Shown piece by piece: positions 1 through 8,031 of a stretch of DNA of 64,000 bases. The stretch comes from Neorhodopirellula lusitana (lineage in GTDB: Bacteria > Planctomycetota > Planctomycetia > Pirellulales > Pirellulaceae). The notes beneath the pieces are model-generated. The model was given only the letters and a program-made list of their open reading frames with translations. It made no database searches and had not been told where the DNA came from. The stretch lies in NCBI RefSeq assembly GCF_900182915.1, contig NZ_FXUG01000001.1, forward strand, positions 1,178,001 through 1,242,000, in the 5' to 3' direction. Made by a program: the position numbers and the translations under genes. The stretch's first letter is position 1, and each line of letters starts with the position of its first letter.

Positions 1-2
1 CT

Positions 3-74
3 TCTGCGTTGGACATTGATATTTTCACTGAAGCGTTGATGAGCCTCAGGGAGGCTCCTGTCGCGATGTCGTAG
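3..74 (+). CDS. C-terminal end of an unidentified gene (partial)
   Basis: An open frame enters from the left edge and ends at a TAG that is the first TAG of a REP palindrome. The 23 visible residues end in REAPVAMS and are not recognisable. I call it only because several other genes in this window end at the same REP-borne TAG and because the frame converges with a gene remnant on the other strand. It could be chance. Confidence 0.3.
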   Translation, partial: SALDIDIFTEALMSLREAPVAMS

Positions 75-127
75 CCTAAGCTTCCAGCCTGGGAGTCACG
101 GCAAACCCAAGCTAAAAGCCTAAGCCA
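71..127. repeat. REP-like palindrome, copy A (degenerate right arm)
   Basis: The left arm matches the family consensus closely (GTAGCCTAAGCTTCCAGC). The right arm has decayed to AAGCTAAAAGCCTAAGCC. The loop, GAGTCACGGCAAA, is identical to that of copy B at 2.7 kb, so A and B derive from one another. It provides stop codons for both flanking reading frames. Confidence 0.85.
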
Positions 128-591
128 TATTCAAACAAGGCGAACGATGTCGCTCTCTGAAAAAACGTGGATGGAATGCGCAGGACCATCGCTGCGTAGA
201 GTGACGGTGGGACACAGATGTCTCCCAGGTACAATTCTCCGATGTGACGCGAGCCTGCCGAGGAGAATAGCCCGGACTTGGGTAGGGCCAATGTGAATGT
301 GGCAGCTGCTGAGATTGACGGTTCGAAGGTCTCGCCCGCCGCTGTGTCGCTTCCGGAGCGTGTGTCCAGTGCGAGGGTGGGAGCCGATTGCAGGTTGGCC
401 TAACGAATCAAGTCCGATGCGCGGCCCTTTGGATTTCCCTGGAGGCTATACCCGATCACACCGTCCTGGATGACATCGGCTTGAAGGCTGGGAAGCGACT
501 GATTGTCGATCGGAATGCCAAGTTGCTTGACGATCGTGAGTTGATGAGCCGGGACGCGCATTCTGTTGATGTACGTGGTTGAGTGAACCAT
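112..591 (-). pseudogene. NAD(P)H-hydrate epimerase (YjeF N-terminal/NnrE type), decayed
   Basis: Read on the minus strand, the frame gives segments typical of the NAD(P)H-hydrate epimerase half of YjeF proteins: VPAHQLTIVKQLGIPIDNQS, ADVIQDGVIGYSLQGNPKGR, TFTLALPKSGL and HIGELYLGDICVPPSLYA. A TAG at 400-402 interrupts the frame exactly where family members have Trp (RASDLIR, stop, ANLQ), so the simplest reading is a TGG to TAG nonsense mutation. The frame is also closed just upstream of 591, and the N-terminal part with the glycine-rich loop is not found in 592-816, which holds no other gene. The final stop lies inside REP copy A. The intact enzyme would repair damaged NAD(P)H hydrates; this copy cannot encode it unless the stop is read through. 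Family assignment is from motifs only. Confidence 0.6.
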
Positions 592-816
592 ACATCACGC
601 CGTAGGAAAGACCAACGGCCTAAAAACCATCGACTCAAAGGCTCCTCAGATGATTCAAGAAGTTCTGGCCCAATCCGCCGAAATCGAGTCCGGCGATGGC
701 CCCAACGCACGACTGCATCGGGCCCTCCGGCTCACCCTCACACTGCCATCTTAGGAACATCGTCGCTCGTCAGACGCTGCGATGGCACTTCGGTTGAAGC
801 TTGGCACGCACTTTGT

Positions 817-1824
817 TTATTTCGATAGCTTGCCTACGGTTGTTCGCATCAACACCAGATTGTCGTGCACCAGACTCGATGACCAAATGAATTGGGCATC
901 CGATTTTGGATCGTCAAACAAGTCGGTGAAATTTGTGTATGCCGGTTTGTTATCGACGCCGACAAAATCGTTGGTATAGGTCGCTGCATTTGGCCAAGCA
1001 AGATCGTCGAAACCCGCCGAGGACCAATCTTTGGGAATTGGCCAGTGTGCCGCGAAGTACGCGGTTCCGTCTGCCGTGTCTTCGGTGCTGCACTTCGAAC
1101 TGTCTCGAATGGTTCCATCAAGAACCAAGCATTCCTTCGTTTTGAGAGGTGCCGTGTAAAACGTCTGTGCTTTCCAACTCGCATCGGTTACCGAAACGAT
1201 TTCGCCTGCTTCGTTTTTGACAACGGCTACCAATCCAGCGTCCCCTTGGTGAAAAGGAGCGCCTTTGAATTTCTCAAACCCCAGCCCCAAGCGTTCCTCC
1301 CAGTCGACGCCCATGATCCCAACAGTGAATGGTCGCTGCGTCCTGAAACGAATGACGCTACTGTTAAACGGCGTCATGGGAACGGCATCGACCGCCAACA
1401 ATTTGCCGTTCACGAAGAACTCAAAATAGTTGTCGCCAAAGACGTAGGCAGTGAATATCTCGTCAACACCGGCGTCGATTACCGGAATTGCTTCCAGATC
1501 AACGTCGGCAATTCCCTCAGGCTTGACCCCGTTTGCTTCGTTGTACAGATCCGCAGCTTGGGTGGCCGATTGAAAATGAGTCTTGGCAGGCACCGTCCAT
1601 TCAATGCCATCTGCGGATTTGATCGTCCCAACATTGGCCGTGCGTGGATTGTCGCCCTTCCACTGGTAGAGCCTAGTAACGTCCGACTGAGCTTCTCCCT
1701 GTGTGAACGAAGGCGGAACGGGCGTCGTGTCCCGTTCTTGCGCGTCAGCAATGGGATGGGGGGCCGCCATAATGGCGAGCAGAATTGCAGTCGTGGCCGT
1801 CGTACAGAAAGATTGACGATTCAT
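817..1824 (-). CDS. secreted protein of unknown function
   Basis: 335 residues starting at the ATG that opens MNRQSFCTTATTAILLAIMA, a clear Sec signal peptide ending near ADAQ. The longer open frame upstream (to 1962) has no signal-like start and is probably not translated. The mature part is rich in beta-strand sequence, with NYFEFFVNGKLLAVDAVPM and a Cys pair (KECLVLDG, SSKCSTED). I do not recognise a named family; it resembles small extracellular sandwich-fold or carbohydrate-associated proteins, but that is an impression. It is transcribed away from the DoxX-like gene. Nothing in its sequence points to an active site. Confidence 0.7.
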   Translation of the reverse strand: MNRQSFCTTATTAILLAIMAAPHPIADAQERDTTPVPPSFTQGEAQSDVTRLYQWKGDNPRTANVGTIKSADGIEWTVPAKTHFQSATQAADLYNEANGVKPEGIADVDLEAIPVIDAGVDEIFTAYVFGDNYFEFFVNGKLLAVDAVPMTPFNSSVIRFRTQRPFTVGIMGVDWEERLGLGFEKFKGAPFHQGDAGLVAVVKNEAGEIVSVTDASWKAQTFYTAPLKTKECLVLDGTIRDSSKCSTEDTADGTAYFAAHWPIPKDWSSAGFDDLAWPNAATYTNDFVGVDNKPAYTNFTDLFDDPKSDAQFIWSSSLVHDNLVLMRTTVGKLSK

Positions 1825-2119
1825 GAAATCACACAAACGGAAAAGTCGTACTAGTGAGAGGTACAAAGTCGGTTCAGACTTGGCGGAACCAGAGAATTCC
1901 GGTCGCATTCCATAGAATGACCAAAGAACCCAAACTACCGACGCCCCCGTCGTGGTCTGCAATTCACCGTTGCAACTTGCGGCAACTGACGACGCTCAAA
2001 ATGAGGAGGGACGTCAAACCGTACACTGATACAATTCGTGTCACTATGCGAAGCATAACAACGGTGAGTGGGGCTTGTGTGTGAAACCGTAGGCGGTGAA
2101 ACGCGTTCACTGTACATCT

Positions 2120-2157
2120 TAGTGATGGACAACCGAACTAGTGATGGACAACCGAAA
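2120..2157. repeat. 19-bp tandem duplication upstream of doxX-like gene
   Basis: Two copies of TAGTGATGGACAACCGAA followed by C or A lie head to tail in the 357-base divergent gap 1825-2181, ending 24 bases before the DoxX start. They could be a duplicated operator or a replication slip. The rest of this gap shows no gene or clear promoter. Confidence 0.7.
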
Positions 2158-2181
2158 CGAACCGCTCAATCGGAAACGACG

Positions 2182-2652
2182 ATGAACGACCAGGACAAGA
2201 TAGACGGACGGATTGCATTCTCCTTACTGACGCTTCGCATCGGAGTTGCAATCGTCTTCATGATGTGGACATTGGACAAACTTCTTAATCCAGAACACGC
2301 GGCAGGCATTTTTGAGCGGTACTATTTAACGCCTGGTCTTGGAGCGTCTTTAATGATCGGCGTGGGCATCGTGCAGATGGTCTTGGTTTTATCATTCCTC
2401 AGCGGATTTTTTCGCACGTGGACCTACGGGCTGATCACGATACTGCACACCGTTTCTACCATCAGTTGCTACAAGCAATACATGAACCCCTGGGAAAAGC
2501 CGAACTTGTTGTTCTTTGCGGCGTTTCCGATGCTGGCGGCGTGCATCTCGCTCTGGTTACTTCGCGAACTTGATACCTGGACAGTCGACAGCTGGTGGGG
2601 AAGCAAAAAAGGGATGGTGGCCACCGAGAACGAGCCCCAGCCAATCAACTGA
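2182..2652 (+). CDS. DoxX-like integral membrane protein
   Basis: 156 residues from the ATG of MNDQDKIDGR. The open frame extends upstream to 2068, but the extra residues are polar and unlike the family. Four hydrophobic segments are visible: LTLRIGVAIVFMMWTLDKLL, a second around LGASLMIGVGIVQMVLVL, a third around TYGLITILHTVSTI, and a last one around LLFFAAFPMLAACISLWLL. The first segment followed by NPEHAAGIFERYY is the usual DoxX/MauE arrangement. Members are small inner-membrane proteins linked to redox or thiol chemistry; the substrate is unknown. It is followed by REP copy B and then the TVP38/oxidoreductase pair on the same strand, which suggests a related redox role. Confidence 0.75.
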   Translation: MNDQDKIDGRIAFSLLTLRIGVAIVFMMWTLDKLLNPEHAAGIFERYYLTPGLGASLMIGVGIVQMVLVLSFLSGFFRTWTYGLITILHTVSTISCYKQYMNPWEKPNLLFFAAFPMLAACISLWLLRELDTWTVDSWWGSKKGMVATENEPQPIN

Positions 2653-2726
2653 AAACCAGAACCGACTAATTTAAATAACGCCCGCGAGATCCTTGCTCAT
2701 CAGAACTTCGATCCAAGATGCCCGAC

Positions 2727-2784
2727 GTAGCCTAGGCTTCCAGCCTGGGAGTCACGGCAAACCCAGGCTGGAAGCCTAGGCTAC
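2727..2784. repeat. REP-like palindrome, copy B
   Basis: Both arms are complete (GTAGCCTAGGCTTCCAGC and its complement) around loop GAGTCACGGCAAA, in the gap between the DoxX-like and TVP38 genes. Each arm contains the smaller perfect palindrome AGCCTAGGCT. Confidence 0.95.
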
Positions 2785-2929
2785 ATTTTGCAATCTGTTT
2801 GTAAGGAGTGTCACGCTGTGGCGTCATCTCTCTAGCAATTCTTTCGTACAGCAAGCTGCCAGCCTGCTGCGTTCACGTTTGAATTGGCAAATGCAATTGT
2901 TTGTTGATACATCCTTAAGGAAAGCGGCC

Positions 2930-3688
2930 ATGGCCACGGAAATTGAACCACATACCGGCGACAAGAAATCCGGGATGATGAAGAAGCTTGGCGTGTTCGT
3001 CATCGTCGCCGCGATCATGGTGGTTGCTTACACGCAATACGGTGATCTATTGAGTCTTGAGAGCCTCGCGAAACAGGAGGCCCAGTTGCGATCGTTTCAA
3101 GCTAAGAATCCGGTGCTCGTTTACGGAGCAGCGTTCTTGGTCTATGTCGTCGTGACCGGGCTTTCGTTGCCTGGCGCCGCCGTTTTGACATTGGTGTACG
3201 GTTGGTACTTTGGACTGGCTCCCGGTTTGTTGCTGGTCAGTTTTGCTTCAACAGCAGGAGCGACCATGGCGTTTTTGCTCAGCCGATTCTTGTTTCGTGA
3301 GGCGATTCAAAAGCGTTTTGGCGATCGTCTGAAAAGCTTCAATCAATCACTGGAGAAAGAAGGGCCGTTCTTCTTGTTCACGCTGCGTCTAATTCCGGCA
3401 GTTCCGTTCTTCATTATCAACGCAGTCATGGGGCTGACACCGATCCGTACCCGAACGTTCTGGTGGGTCAGCCAACTGGGGATGCTGGCTGGCACCGCAG
3501 TTTTCGTTTACGCCGGATCCAGCGTTCCTGATTTGCAAACGCTGGCAGACAAAGGAATTGGTGCCGTCTTCACGCCAAGTCAACTGACTCAGATCGTGAT
3601 CGCCTTTGTCTTGCTCGGCGCATTTCCTCTGGTCGTGCGATTCGGCATGAAGTTTTTCGGCCGCGCGGGGGCTGAACCAGCGGTTTGA
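2930..3688 (+). CDS. TVP38/TMEM64 (DedA-like/SNARE-associated) family membrane protein
   Basis: 252 residues. The ATG at 2930 is preferred over the upstream in-frame one because AAGGA lies a few bases before it. It has an N-terminal membrane anchor (KLGVFVIVAAIMVVAYT) and then the family core: LSLPGAAVLTLVYGWYFG, a glycine-rich segment around ASTAGATMAFLLSRFLFR, and the signature FTLRLIPAVPFFIINAVMG followed by GLTPIRTRTF. The family belongs to the DedA/VTT superfamily; bacterial substrates are mostly undefined. The next gene, 59 bases downstream, is a mercuric-reductase-like flavoprotein. The two are often adjacent or fused in bacteria, so they probably work together in membrane redox chemistry. 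Confidence 0.9.
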   Translation: MATEIEPHTGDKKSGMMKKLGVFVIVAAIMVVAYTQYGDLLSLESLAKQEAQLRSFQAKNPVLVYGAAFLVYVVVTGLSLPGAAVLTLVYGWYFGLAPGLLLVSFASTAGATMAFLLSRFLFREAIQKRFGDRLKSFNQSLEKEGPFFLFTLRLIPAVPFFIINAVMGLTPIRTRTFWWVSQLGMLAGTAVFVYAGSSVPDLQTLADKGIGAVFTPSQLTQIVIAFVLLGAFPLVVRFGMKFFGRAGAEPAV

Positions 3689-3747
3689 ACGCACCTCGTC
3701 CGAACTGAACACATCCATCTTTCAACCACTTAAAAAATTGAGTTGCC

Positions 3748-5280
3748 ATGACTTCCGACCTTGTCCAGCTACAACCTAAAGACGAACACAACCAAGCCCT
3801 CGAAGCGAACGTGCATCCGCCCGAGTGGACCAACCCAACGCCCACGCAGCCCTATCACTTGGTCGTGATCGGAGCTGGCACGGCTGGCTTGGTCACAGCC
3901 GCCGGTGCAGCCGGATTGGGAGCACGCGTTGCCCTGATCGAGCGAGATTTGATGGGCGGTGATTGTTTGAACGTCGGTTGCGTCCCCTCCAAAGGGATCA
4001 TCAGCGCGGCTCGCGTAGCCGCGAGTGCGAAAACGGCAAGCAAGTTTGGAGTCAATGTGCCGGACGTCGATGTTGACTTTGCGGCGGTGATGCAGCGGAT
4101 GCGGAAGCTTCGTGCAGGCATCAGCCACAACGATTCGGCAACGCGATTCAAAGACCTGGGCGTTGACGTCTATTTTGGACAAGCAAGCTTTGTTGATTCC
4201 AACACCGTTGATGTCGGTGGGACGAAGATCAGCTTTAAGCGAGCCGTAATCGCGTCGGGGGCACGCGCGGCCGCGCCGCCCATTGATGGTTTGAGTGAGG
4301 TCAACTACCTGACCAACGAGTCCGTCTTTTCGCTCACCGAATTGCCTCGGCGACTGGGGGTGATAGGCGCTGGTCCGATTGGTTGCGAGATGGCGCAGTC
4401 GTTTGCCCAGCTCGGTAGCGAAGTCCTACTGGTCGAATCCGATCGCGGCATCATGCCTCGCGAAGATCGTGACGCTGCCAAAATTGTTCGGCAGGCGATG
4501 ATCGAGAATGGAGTTAAATTCCTCGGTGGTGGTCACGACTTGAATATTCGCAACGAGAGTGGGATTCGGCTGACCGTTGATGCCCCCGGTTTAAGCTACA
4601 ACGAGCCAGTCGATCAGTTGTTGGTCGCCGTTGGCAGAGCACCCAACGTCGAAAACCTCAACTTAGAAGCCGTAGGTGTTCAATACGATCAGAAGGGCGT
4701 GAAGGTCAACGATCATTTGCTAACGACCAACGCGAACATCTACGCCGCGGGCGACGTTTGCTCGAAGTACCAATTCACTCACACGGCCGACTTCCAAGCC
4801 CGCATTGTGATCCAGAATGCTTTGTTTGCTGTTGGTCCGTTTGGCAAGAAAAAGGCCAGTGACCTTGTGATTCCTTGGGCAACGTATACCTCTCCCGAAG
4901 TCGCGCACGTGGGCATGTACGAGAGTGACGCGAAAGACGCAGGCATCGAGATTGACACCTACGTTCAACATTTCAACGAAGTTGATCGCGCGATCTTGGA
5001 AGGCAAAGACGAAGGCTTCGTCAAGGTTCACACCAAGAAGGGGACTGACACGATCGTGGGCGCGACGATTGTGGCCGAGAACGCGGGCGATATGATTTCC
5101 GAAATCACAGTGGCCATGACGGGCGGACTGGGACTGGGCAAGATTGGAAGTGCGATTCACCCCTATCCAACGCAAGCCGAAGCGATCCGCAAACTGGGCG
5201 ATCAGTTCAGCCGCACGAAATTGACGCCATTCAGTAAGAAGATGCTCGGCATGTTGCAGCGAATCAACGTTGGATCGTAG
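3748..5280 (+). CDS. FAD-dependent pyridine nucleotide-disulfide oxidoreductase (MerA/Lpd-like)
   Basis: 510 residues. It shows an FAD dinucleotide fold (VVIGAGTAGLVTAAGAAGLG), the redox-active disulfide GGDCLNVGCVPSK, an NAD(P) fold (LGVIGAGPIGCEMAQSFAQL), the second FAD contact TNANIYAAGDV, and a C-terminal dimerisation domain with HPYPTQAEAIRK carrying the conserved His-Pro. It lacks the N-terminal heavy-metal domain and the C-terminal Cys-Cys pair of true mercuric reductases, and it is not in a 2-oxoacid dehydrogenase operon, so neither MerA nor E3 is a safe name. The gene follows the TVP38 gene and is probably co-transcribed. Its TAG stop is the TAG of REP copy C. Confidence 0.9.
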   Translation: MTSDLVQLQPKDEHNQALEANVHPPEWTNPTPTQPYHLVVIGAGTAGLVTAAGAAGLGARVALIERDLMGGDCLNVGCVPSKGIISAARVAASAKTASKFGVNVPDVDVDFAAVMQRMRKLRAGISHNDSATRFKDLGVDVYFGQASFVDSNTVDVGGTKISFKRAVIASGARAAAPPIDGLSEVNYLTNESVFSLTELPRRLGVIGAGPIGCEMAQSFAQLGSEVLLVESDRGIMPREDRDAAKIVRQAMIENGVKFLGGGHDLNIRNESGIRLTVDAPGLSYNEPVDQLLVAVGRAPNVENLNLEAVGVQYDQKGVKVNDHLLTTNANIYAAGDVCSKYQFTHTADFQARIVIQNALFAVGPFGKKKASDLVIPWATYTSPEVAHVGMYESDAKDAGIEIDTYVQHFNEVDRAILEGKDEGFVKVHTKKGTDTIVGATIVAENAGDMISEITVAMTGGLGLGKIGSAIHPYPTQAEAIRKLGDQFSRTKLTPFSKKMLGMLQRINVGS

Positions 5281-5367
5281 CCTAGGCTTCCAGCCTGGGT
5301 AAACGCACCCTGCTACAATTCGATGGTTATGTAGTCGTATCAAGCCCAGGCTGGAAGCCTAGGCTAC
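5277..5367. repeat. REP-like palindrome, copy C (long spacer)
   Basis: Standard arms are separated by an unusually long spacer of about 45 bases, making this the longest simple copy. It lies immediately upstream of the RAYT gene, whose GGGGGAG ribosome-binding site begins right after it, and it provides the stop of the preceding oxidoreductase gene. Confidence 0.95.
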
Positions 5368-5384
5368 GCGGGGGAGCAACAGTC

Positions 5385-6092
5385 ATGCAAGGCATCTTTC
5401 GACGTCGCAATCTTCCTCATTGGGACGTGCCCGGTCATCCTGTCTTCATCACGGGATGTCTGCGTGGAAGTTTGTCTGCGGTGGGCCTGAAGCAAATCGA
5501 CAACTACCGCGAAGAATTGGAGCAACGATCAAGACCGGATAAGTTCACCGCCGACCAGTGGGAACACCACAAGCAAAAGCTGTTCTTTGCATTCATCGAC
5601 AATTTGCTTGACATGCATTCGCCAGTCCAACACCTAGCTGAAGATGAACAAGCGAAGATCGTCGCCAATGCGTTCTTGCATTTTGCCGAGGAGCGATATC
5701 AGTTGTTGGCGTTCTGTGTGATGCCCAGCCATCATCATTGGCTGTTCAGTATCGTTGACGATTGGGAAGATATGGAAGGGCAGCGTTTGCGATCGTTGGG
5801 AAAACAAGATCGTACGCCGCGGGAAATCATCTCTCATAGTATCCAGAGTTTTACTGCAACGATGTGCAATCGGTCGCGTGGTGTTGAAGAAAACTATTGG
5901 CAACAAGAAACGTTCGACCACTGGGCACGTACGGAAGACGAAGCGATTCGCATCATTCGCTATATCGAAAACAATCCAGTCAAAGCCGGTTTGTGCGAAC
6001 ATCCCGAAGACTACCAGTGGTCGTCGGCAAGAATCCGCCAAGAGCTGAGGATTTCTGAGGGCGATCCCATTCCGAAAATGCTTCTCCCGTAG
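5385..6092 (+). CDS. REP-associated tyrosine transposase (RAYT, Y1/IS200-like)
   Basis: 235 residues starting at an ATG with a strong GGGGGAG upstream. It shows the metal-binding His-x-His motif (MPSHHHWLF, about residue 114) and the catalytic-tyrosine helix (RIIRYIENNPVKAGL, about residue 190) followed by PEDYQWSSA, the standard RAYT ending. These single-domain HUH nucleases nick and rejoin single-stranded DNA at REP hairpins. The gene is bracketed by REP copy C (5277-5367) and copy D (6089-6146), and its own TAG stop is the TAG of copy D. Arrangement and motifs together make it the likely mobiliser of the palindrome family. It looks intact. It is the only recognisable transposase gene in the window. 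Confidence 0.93.
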   Translation: MQGIFRRRNLPHWDVPGHPVFITGCLRGSLSAVGLKQIDNYREELEQRSRPDKFTADQWEHHKQKLFFAFIDNLLDMHSPVQHLAEDEQAKIVANAFLHFAEERYQLLAFCVMPSHHHWLFSIVDDWEDMEGQRLRSLGKQDRTPREIISHSIQSFTATMCNRSRGVEENYWQQETFDHWARTEDEAIRIIRYIENNPVKAGLCEHPEDYQWSSARIRQELRISEGDPIPKMLLP

Positions 6093-6146
6093 CCTAGGCT
6101 TCCAGCCTGGGTGCTGTTTGGGACCCAGGCTGGAAGCCTAGGCTAC
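6089..6146. repeat. REP-like palindrome, copy D
   Basis: Complete arms around a 12-base loop at the convergent 3' ends of the RAYT gene and the GT87-like gene. It supplies stop codons on both strands: TAG at 6090-6092 for the RAYT and TAG (minus strand, 6094-6096) for the GT87-like protein, whose last residues (RSLGFQPG then PRLEA) are translated from it. Confidence 0.95.
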
Positions 6147-7857
6147 GCCACATCAAAACAACGAACCATGGCGCGAATTCGATCCAGGTGACGATGAAGT
6201 CATAGAAAGCTGCGCCTGTGTACGGAGTTCCCAACACTGCAGTTGCCGGGAAATGGTAGTCCAGCCAAAACCGCAGATAGTAAATGAGCACGAGGCCACT
6301 GACGGCGAGCCACGCGCGGCCTCGCGCAAACGGTAACAGTGGCAAAGCCCAGGTCCAATACCACGGATTCAAGGTCGGGCAGAGCAGCCAAAACCAAGCG
6401 ATCGTCAGGAATGCCGCTTCGCAAAAACTCGGCGGGTCCTTTGCTGCGACTCGCCAGGCGAGAGTGATAGCGACGACGAAGAAGATCAACGCAGTCGTGC
6501 CACGCGCGATCATGAACGGGGCTTCGCTAGGATCAACGTCGAACCGAGCAGCAACCGAATCCACCATTGTTTCACGCACCGACTCGGGCACCACGGTGAA
6601 CCAGGCGGTTTCATGGGGACCGCGCTCGGCGGTCGGCTTGATGTTTTCGATGATGATCAGGAACAGAAAATCGTTCATTTCCCAACGTCGAAGGAACGTC
6701 ACCACGCCGAGACTAGGATCATGCAATTGCGATTGATCCGAATCCGAACTTTCGCCGGGAACCATTGCCGATAGTAAAACCGTGGTCACCAAGAAAAACG
6801 CGATCGTCGGAGCGACAATGAAACGCCATCCTAACTTCTTCACAAGGGAAAAGAAAACTAGCGGAGCGAGGATGATGGGGTAGAGCTTCGCACCGACCGC
6901 CAATGCAAGCACAATGCTCGCCAGCACCACGTAGCCTAGGCTTCCAGCCTGGGGGCTTCGGTTGTTACTGGACCCAGGCTGGAAGCCTAGGCTACGGACA
7001 ACCATATACACCGCGAGCGTGGTCAAAAACACGGCGATCGCGTCCAAATGTCCACTGTTGGCAACCTCCTTCATGAGTAGCGGACACCACGCATAGATCA
7101 CGCAAAGTCCGACAGGTTTCGCACATCGGCGAAGGAGGCCAATCACGACGAATAGCGTTGCGATGTCGAACCCGATCAACCACGCCTTCATGATGAACAC
7201 TCGCGTCAACACGGACGACGAAGATGGCGTTGTGAGATTGGCTGCTGCAAAGACGGCTTGACTGGTGGGCGGATAGATCGTCGGCAGTTCGGGAAAATGC
7301 ACCCGATTCAAAATTTCTGCGAGTGCCGGATCATCGTCTCGCAACTTGGCCAGTCGCGACAGATCTTCATCCTCGTTCGACGCTAGGTCGGCAAAACTCA
7401 CTTGCCCAGGACTGTAACGGAAGGGACTCACGCCGACGGTGCTGACGACTCCATCCCAAAGGTAGCGATAGATATCGACTTCCTGGATGGGTAACGAGAA
7501 CAGCATCACCACGCGGAACACAATCGCTGATCCGATCACCAGTCTCAGCATCCGCACACTCTGTCGCGCCCGCCATGCGATCCGAATCGCACCCAAGTAG
7601 AACGCAAACGCGACCGCAAACAGGCAAAGGACTGCGATGATCGGCCGGTCCGTCGTCACGCTGCCAAAGTCGAACCGCCAGCTCAATCCTGCGATGATCC
7701 CGTAGACGCAAATAGACAGACCAGCAAGTACTGCCAGCAAGCCAACATTGGTGTCTGCGTTTGGCTTGTTCTCTACCGCTTGCGTCGACTCGTTCGCCAC
7801 ATTTGTGCTCTGCGTTAAGTAGCCTAGGCTTCCAGCCTGAGTTTGATCGGCTCCCAT
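6094..7857 (-). CDS. polytopic membrane glycosyltransferase, GT87/MptB-like, carrying REP-encoded segments
   Basis: 587 residues with about a dozen hydrophobic segments. The motif EVDIYRYLWDG (about residue 127) and the following TIYPPTSQAVFA are typical of polyprenyl-phosphate-mannose-dependent GT87 mannosyltransferases, which act on the outer face of the membrane; VANSGHLDAIAVFL and GAKLYPIILAPL fit as well. Three parts are REP translations: residues about 6-13 (TQAGSLGY) from copy F, about 288-309 (RSLGFQPG ... QAGSLGYV) from copy E, and the C-terminus from copy D. Copy E falls at a loop between two membrane helices, so the protein may tolerate it. The annotated ATG lies inside copy F; a GTG about 20 codons later is an alternative start. 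The acceptor is unknown. Confidence 0.8.
   Translation of the reverse strand: MGADQTQAGSLGYLTQSTNVANESTQAVENKPNADTNVGLLAVLAGLSICVYGIIAGLSWRFDFGSVTTDRPIIAVLCLFAVAFAFYLGAIRIAWRARQSVRMLRLVIGSAIVFRVVMLFSLPIQEVDIYRYLWDGVVSTVGVSPFRYSPGQVSFADLASNEDEDLSRLAKLRDDDPALAEILNRVHFPELPTIYPPTSQAVFAAANLTTPSSSSVLTRVFIMKAWLIGFDIATLFVVIGLLRRCAKPVGLCVIYAWCPLLMKEVANSGHLDAIAVFLTTLAVYMVVRSLGFQPGSSNNRSPQAGSLGYVVLASIVLALAVGAKLYPIILAPLVFFSLVKKLGWRFIVAPTIAFFLVTTVLLSAMVPGESSDSDQSQLHDPSLGVVTFLRRWEMNDFLFLIIIENIKPTAERGPHETAWFTVVPESVRETMVDSVAARFDVDPSEAPFMIARGTTALIFFVVAITLAWRVAAKDPPSFCEAAFLTIAWFWLLCPTLNPWYWTWALPLLPFARGRAWLAVSGLVLIYYLRFWLDYHFPATAVLGTPYTGAAFYDFIVTWIEFAPWFVVLMWRSLGFQPGSQTAPRLEA
6931..6995. repeat. REP-like palindrome, copy E, inside a coding region
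   Basis: Complete arms around a loop of about 19 bases, lying wholly within the GT87-like gene. On the minus strand it is read without stop or frameshift as about 22 codons. The reading frame of flanking membrane helices is preserved on both sides. Confidence 0.95.
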
Positions 7858-7875
7858 GCTAGAAGCGTCGGCGAC
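7819..7875. repeat. REP-like palindrome, copy F (decayed right arm)
   Basis: The left arm is intact (GTAGCCTAGGCTTCCAGC). The right arm is reduced to CTCCCATGCTAGAAGC with little after it. The ATG start of the GT87-like gene is formed by the decayed right arm. Confidence 0.8.
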
Positions 7876-7922
7876 GGTTTTGATGAATGGTTCCTAGCGT
7901 AGCAAGACATTCATTCGTTGTC

Positions 7923-7938
7923 TGTGAGCGATCTCACA
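7923..7938. promoter_or_regulatory. CRP/FNR-type palindromic operator candidate
   Basis: TGTGAGCGATCTCACA is a perfect TGTGA-N6-TCACA palindrome. It lies about 65-80 bases upstream of the GT87-like start (minus strand). A nearly identical site occurs at 34848 and a one-mismatch site at 29237, all in intergenic DNA. Confidence 0.5.
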
Positions 7939-7946
7939 TGCGCGAC

Positions 7947-8031
7947 GTAGCCTAGGCGTTCAGACTACGTTTCAAGTCAAGCGTTTCCAGCTTGGGTTTC
8001 GTTGCACTTCCAGGCTGGAAGCCTAGGCTAC
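7947..8031. repeat. REP-like palindrome, copy G (rearranged, long)
   Basis: An intact right arm ends at 8031. The left side carries two damaged arm fragments (GTAGCCTAGGCGTTCAG and GCGTTTCCAGCTTGGG) separated by about 20 bases, as if two elements had recombined. It is the last copy before the polysaccharide locus. Confidence 0.8.

Noticed and set aside
892-1854. 320-codon plus-strand open frame
   Set aside because: Antisense to a gene with a clear signal peptide; no family features or ribosome-binding site.
3748-5280. Mercuric reductase (merA)
   Set aside because: No N-terminal heavy-metal domain, no C-terminal Cys pair, no other mer genes.
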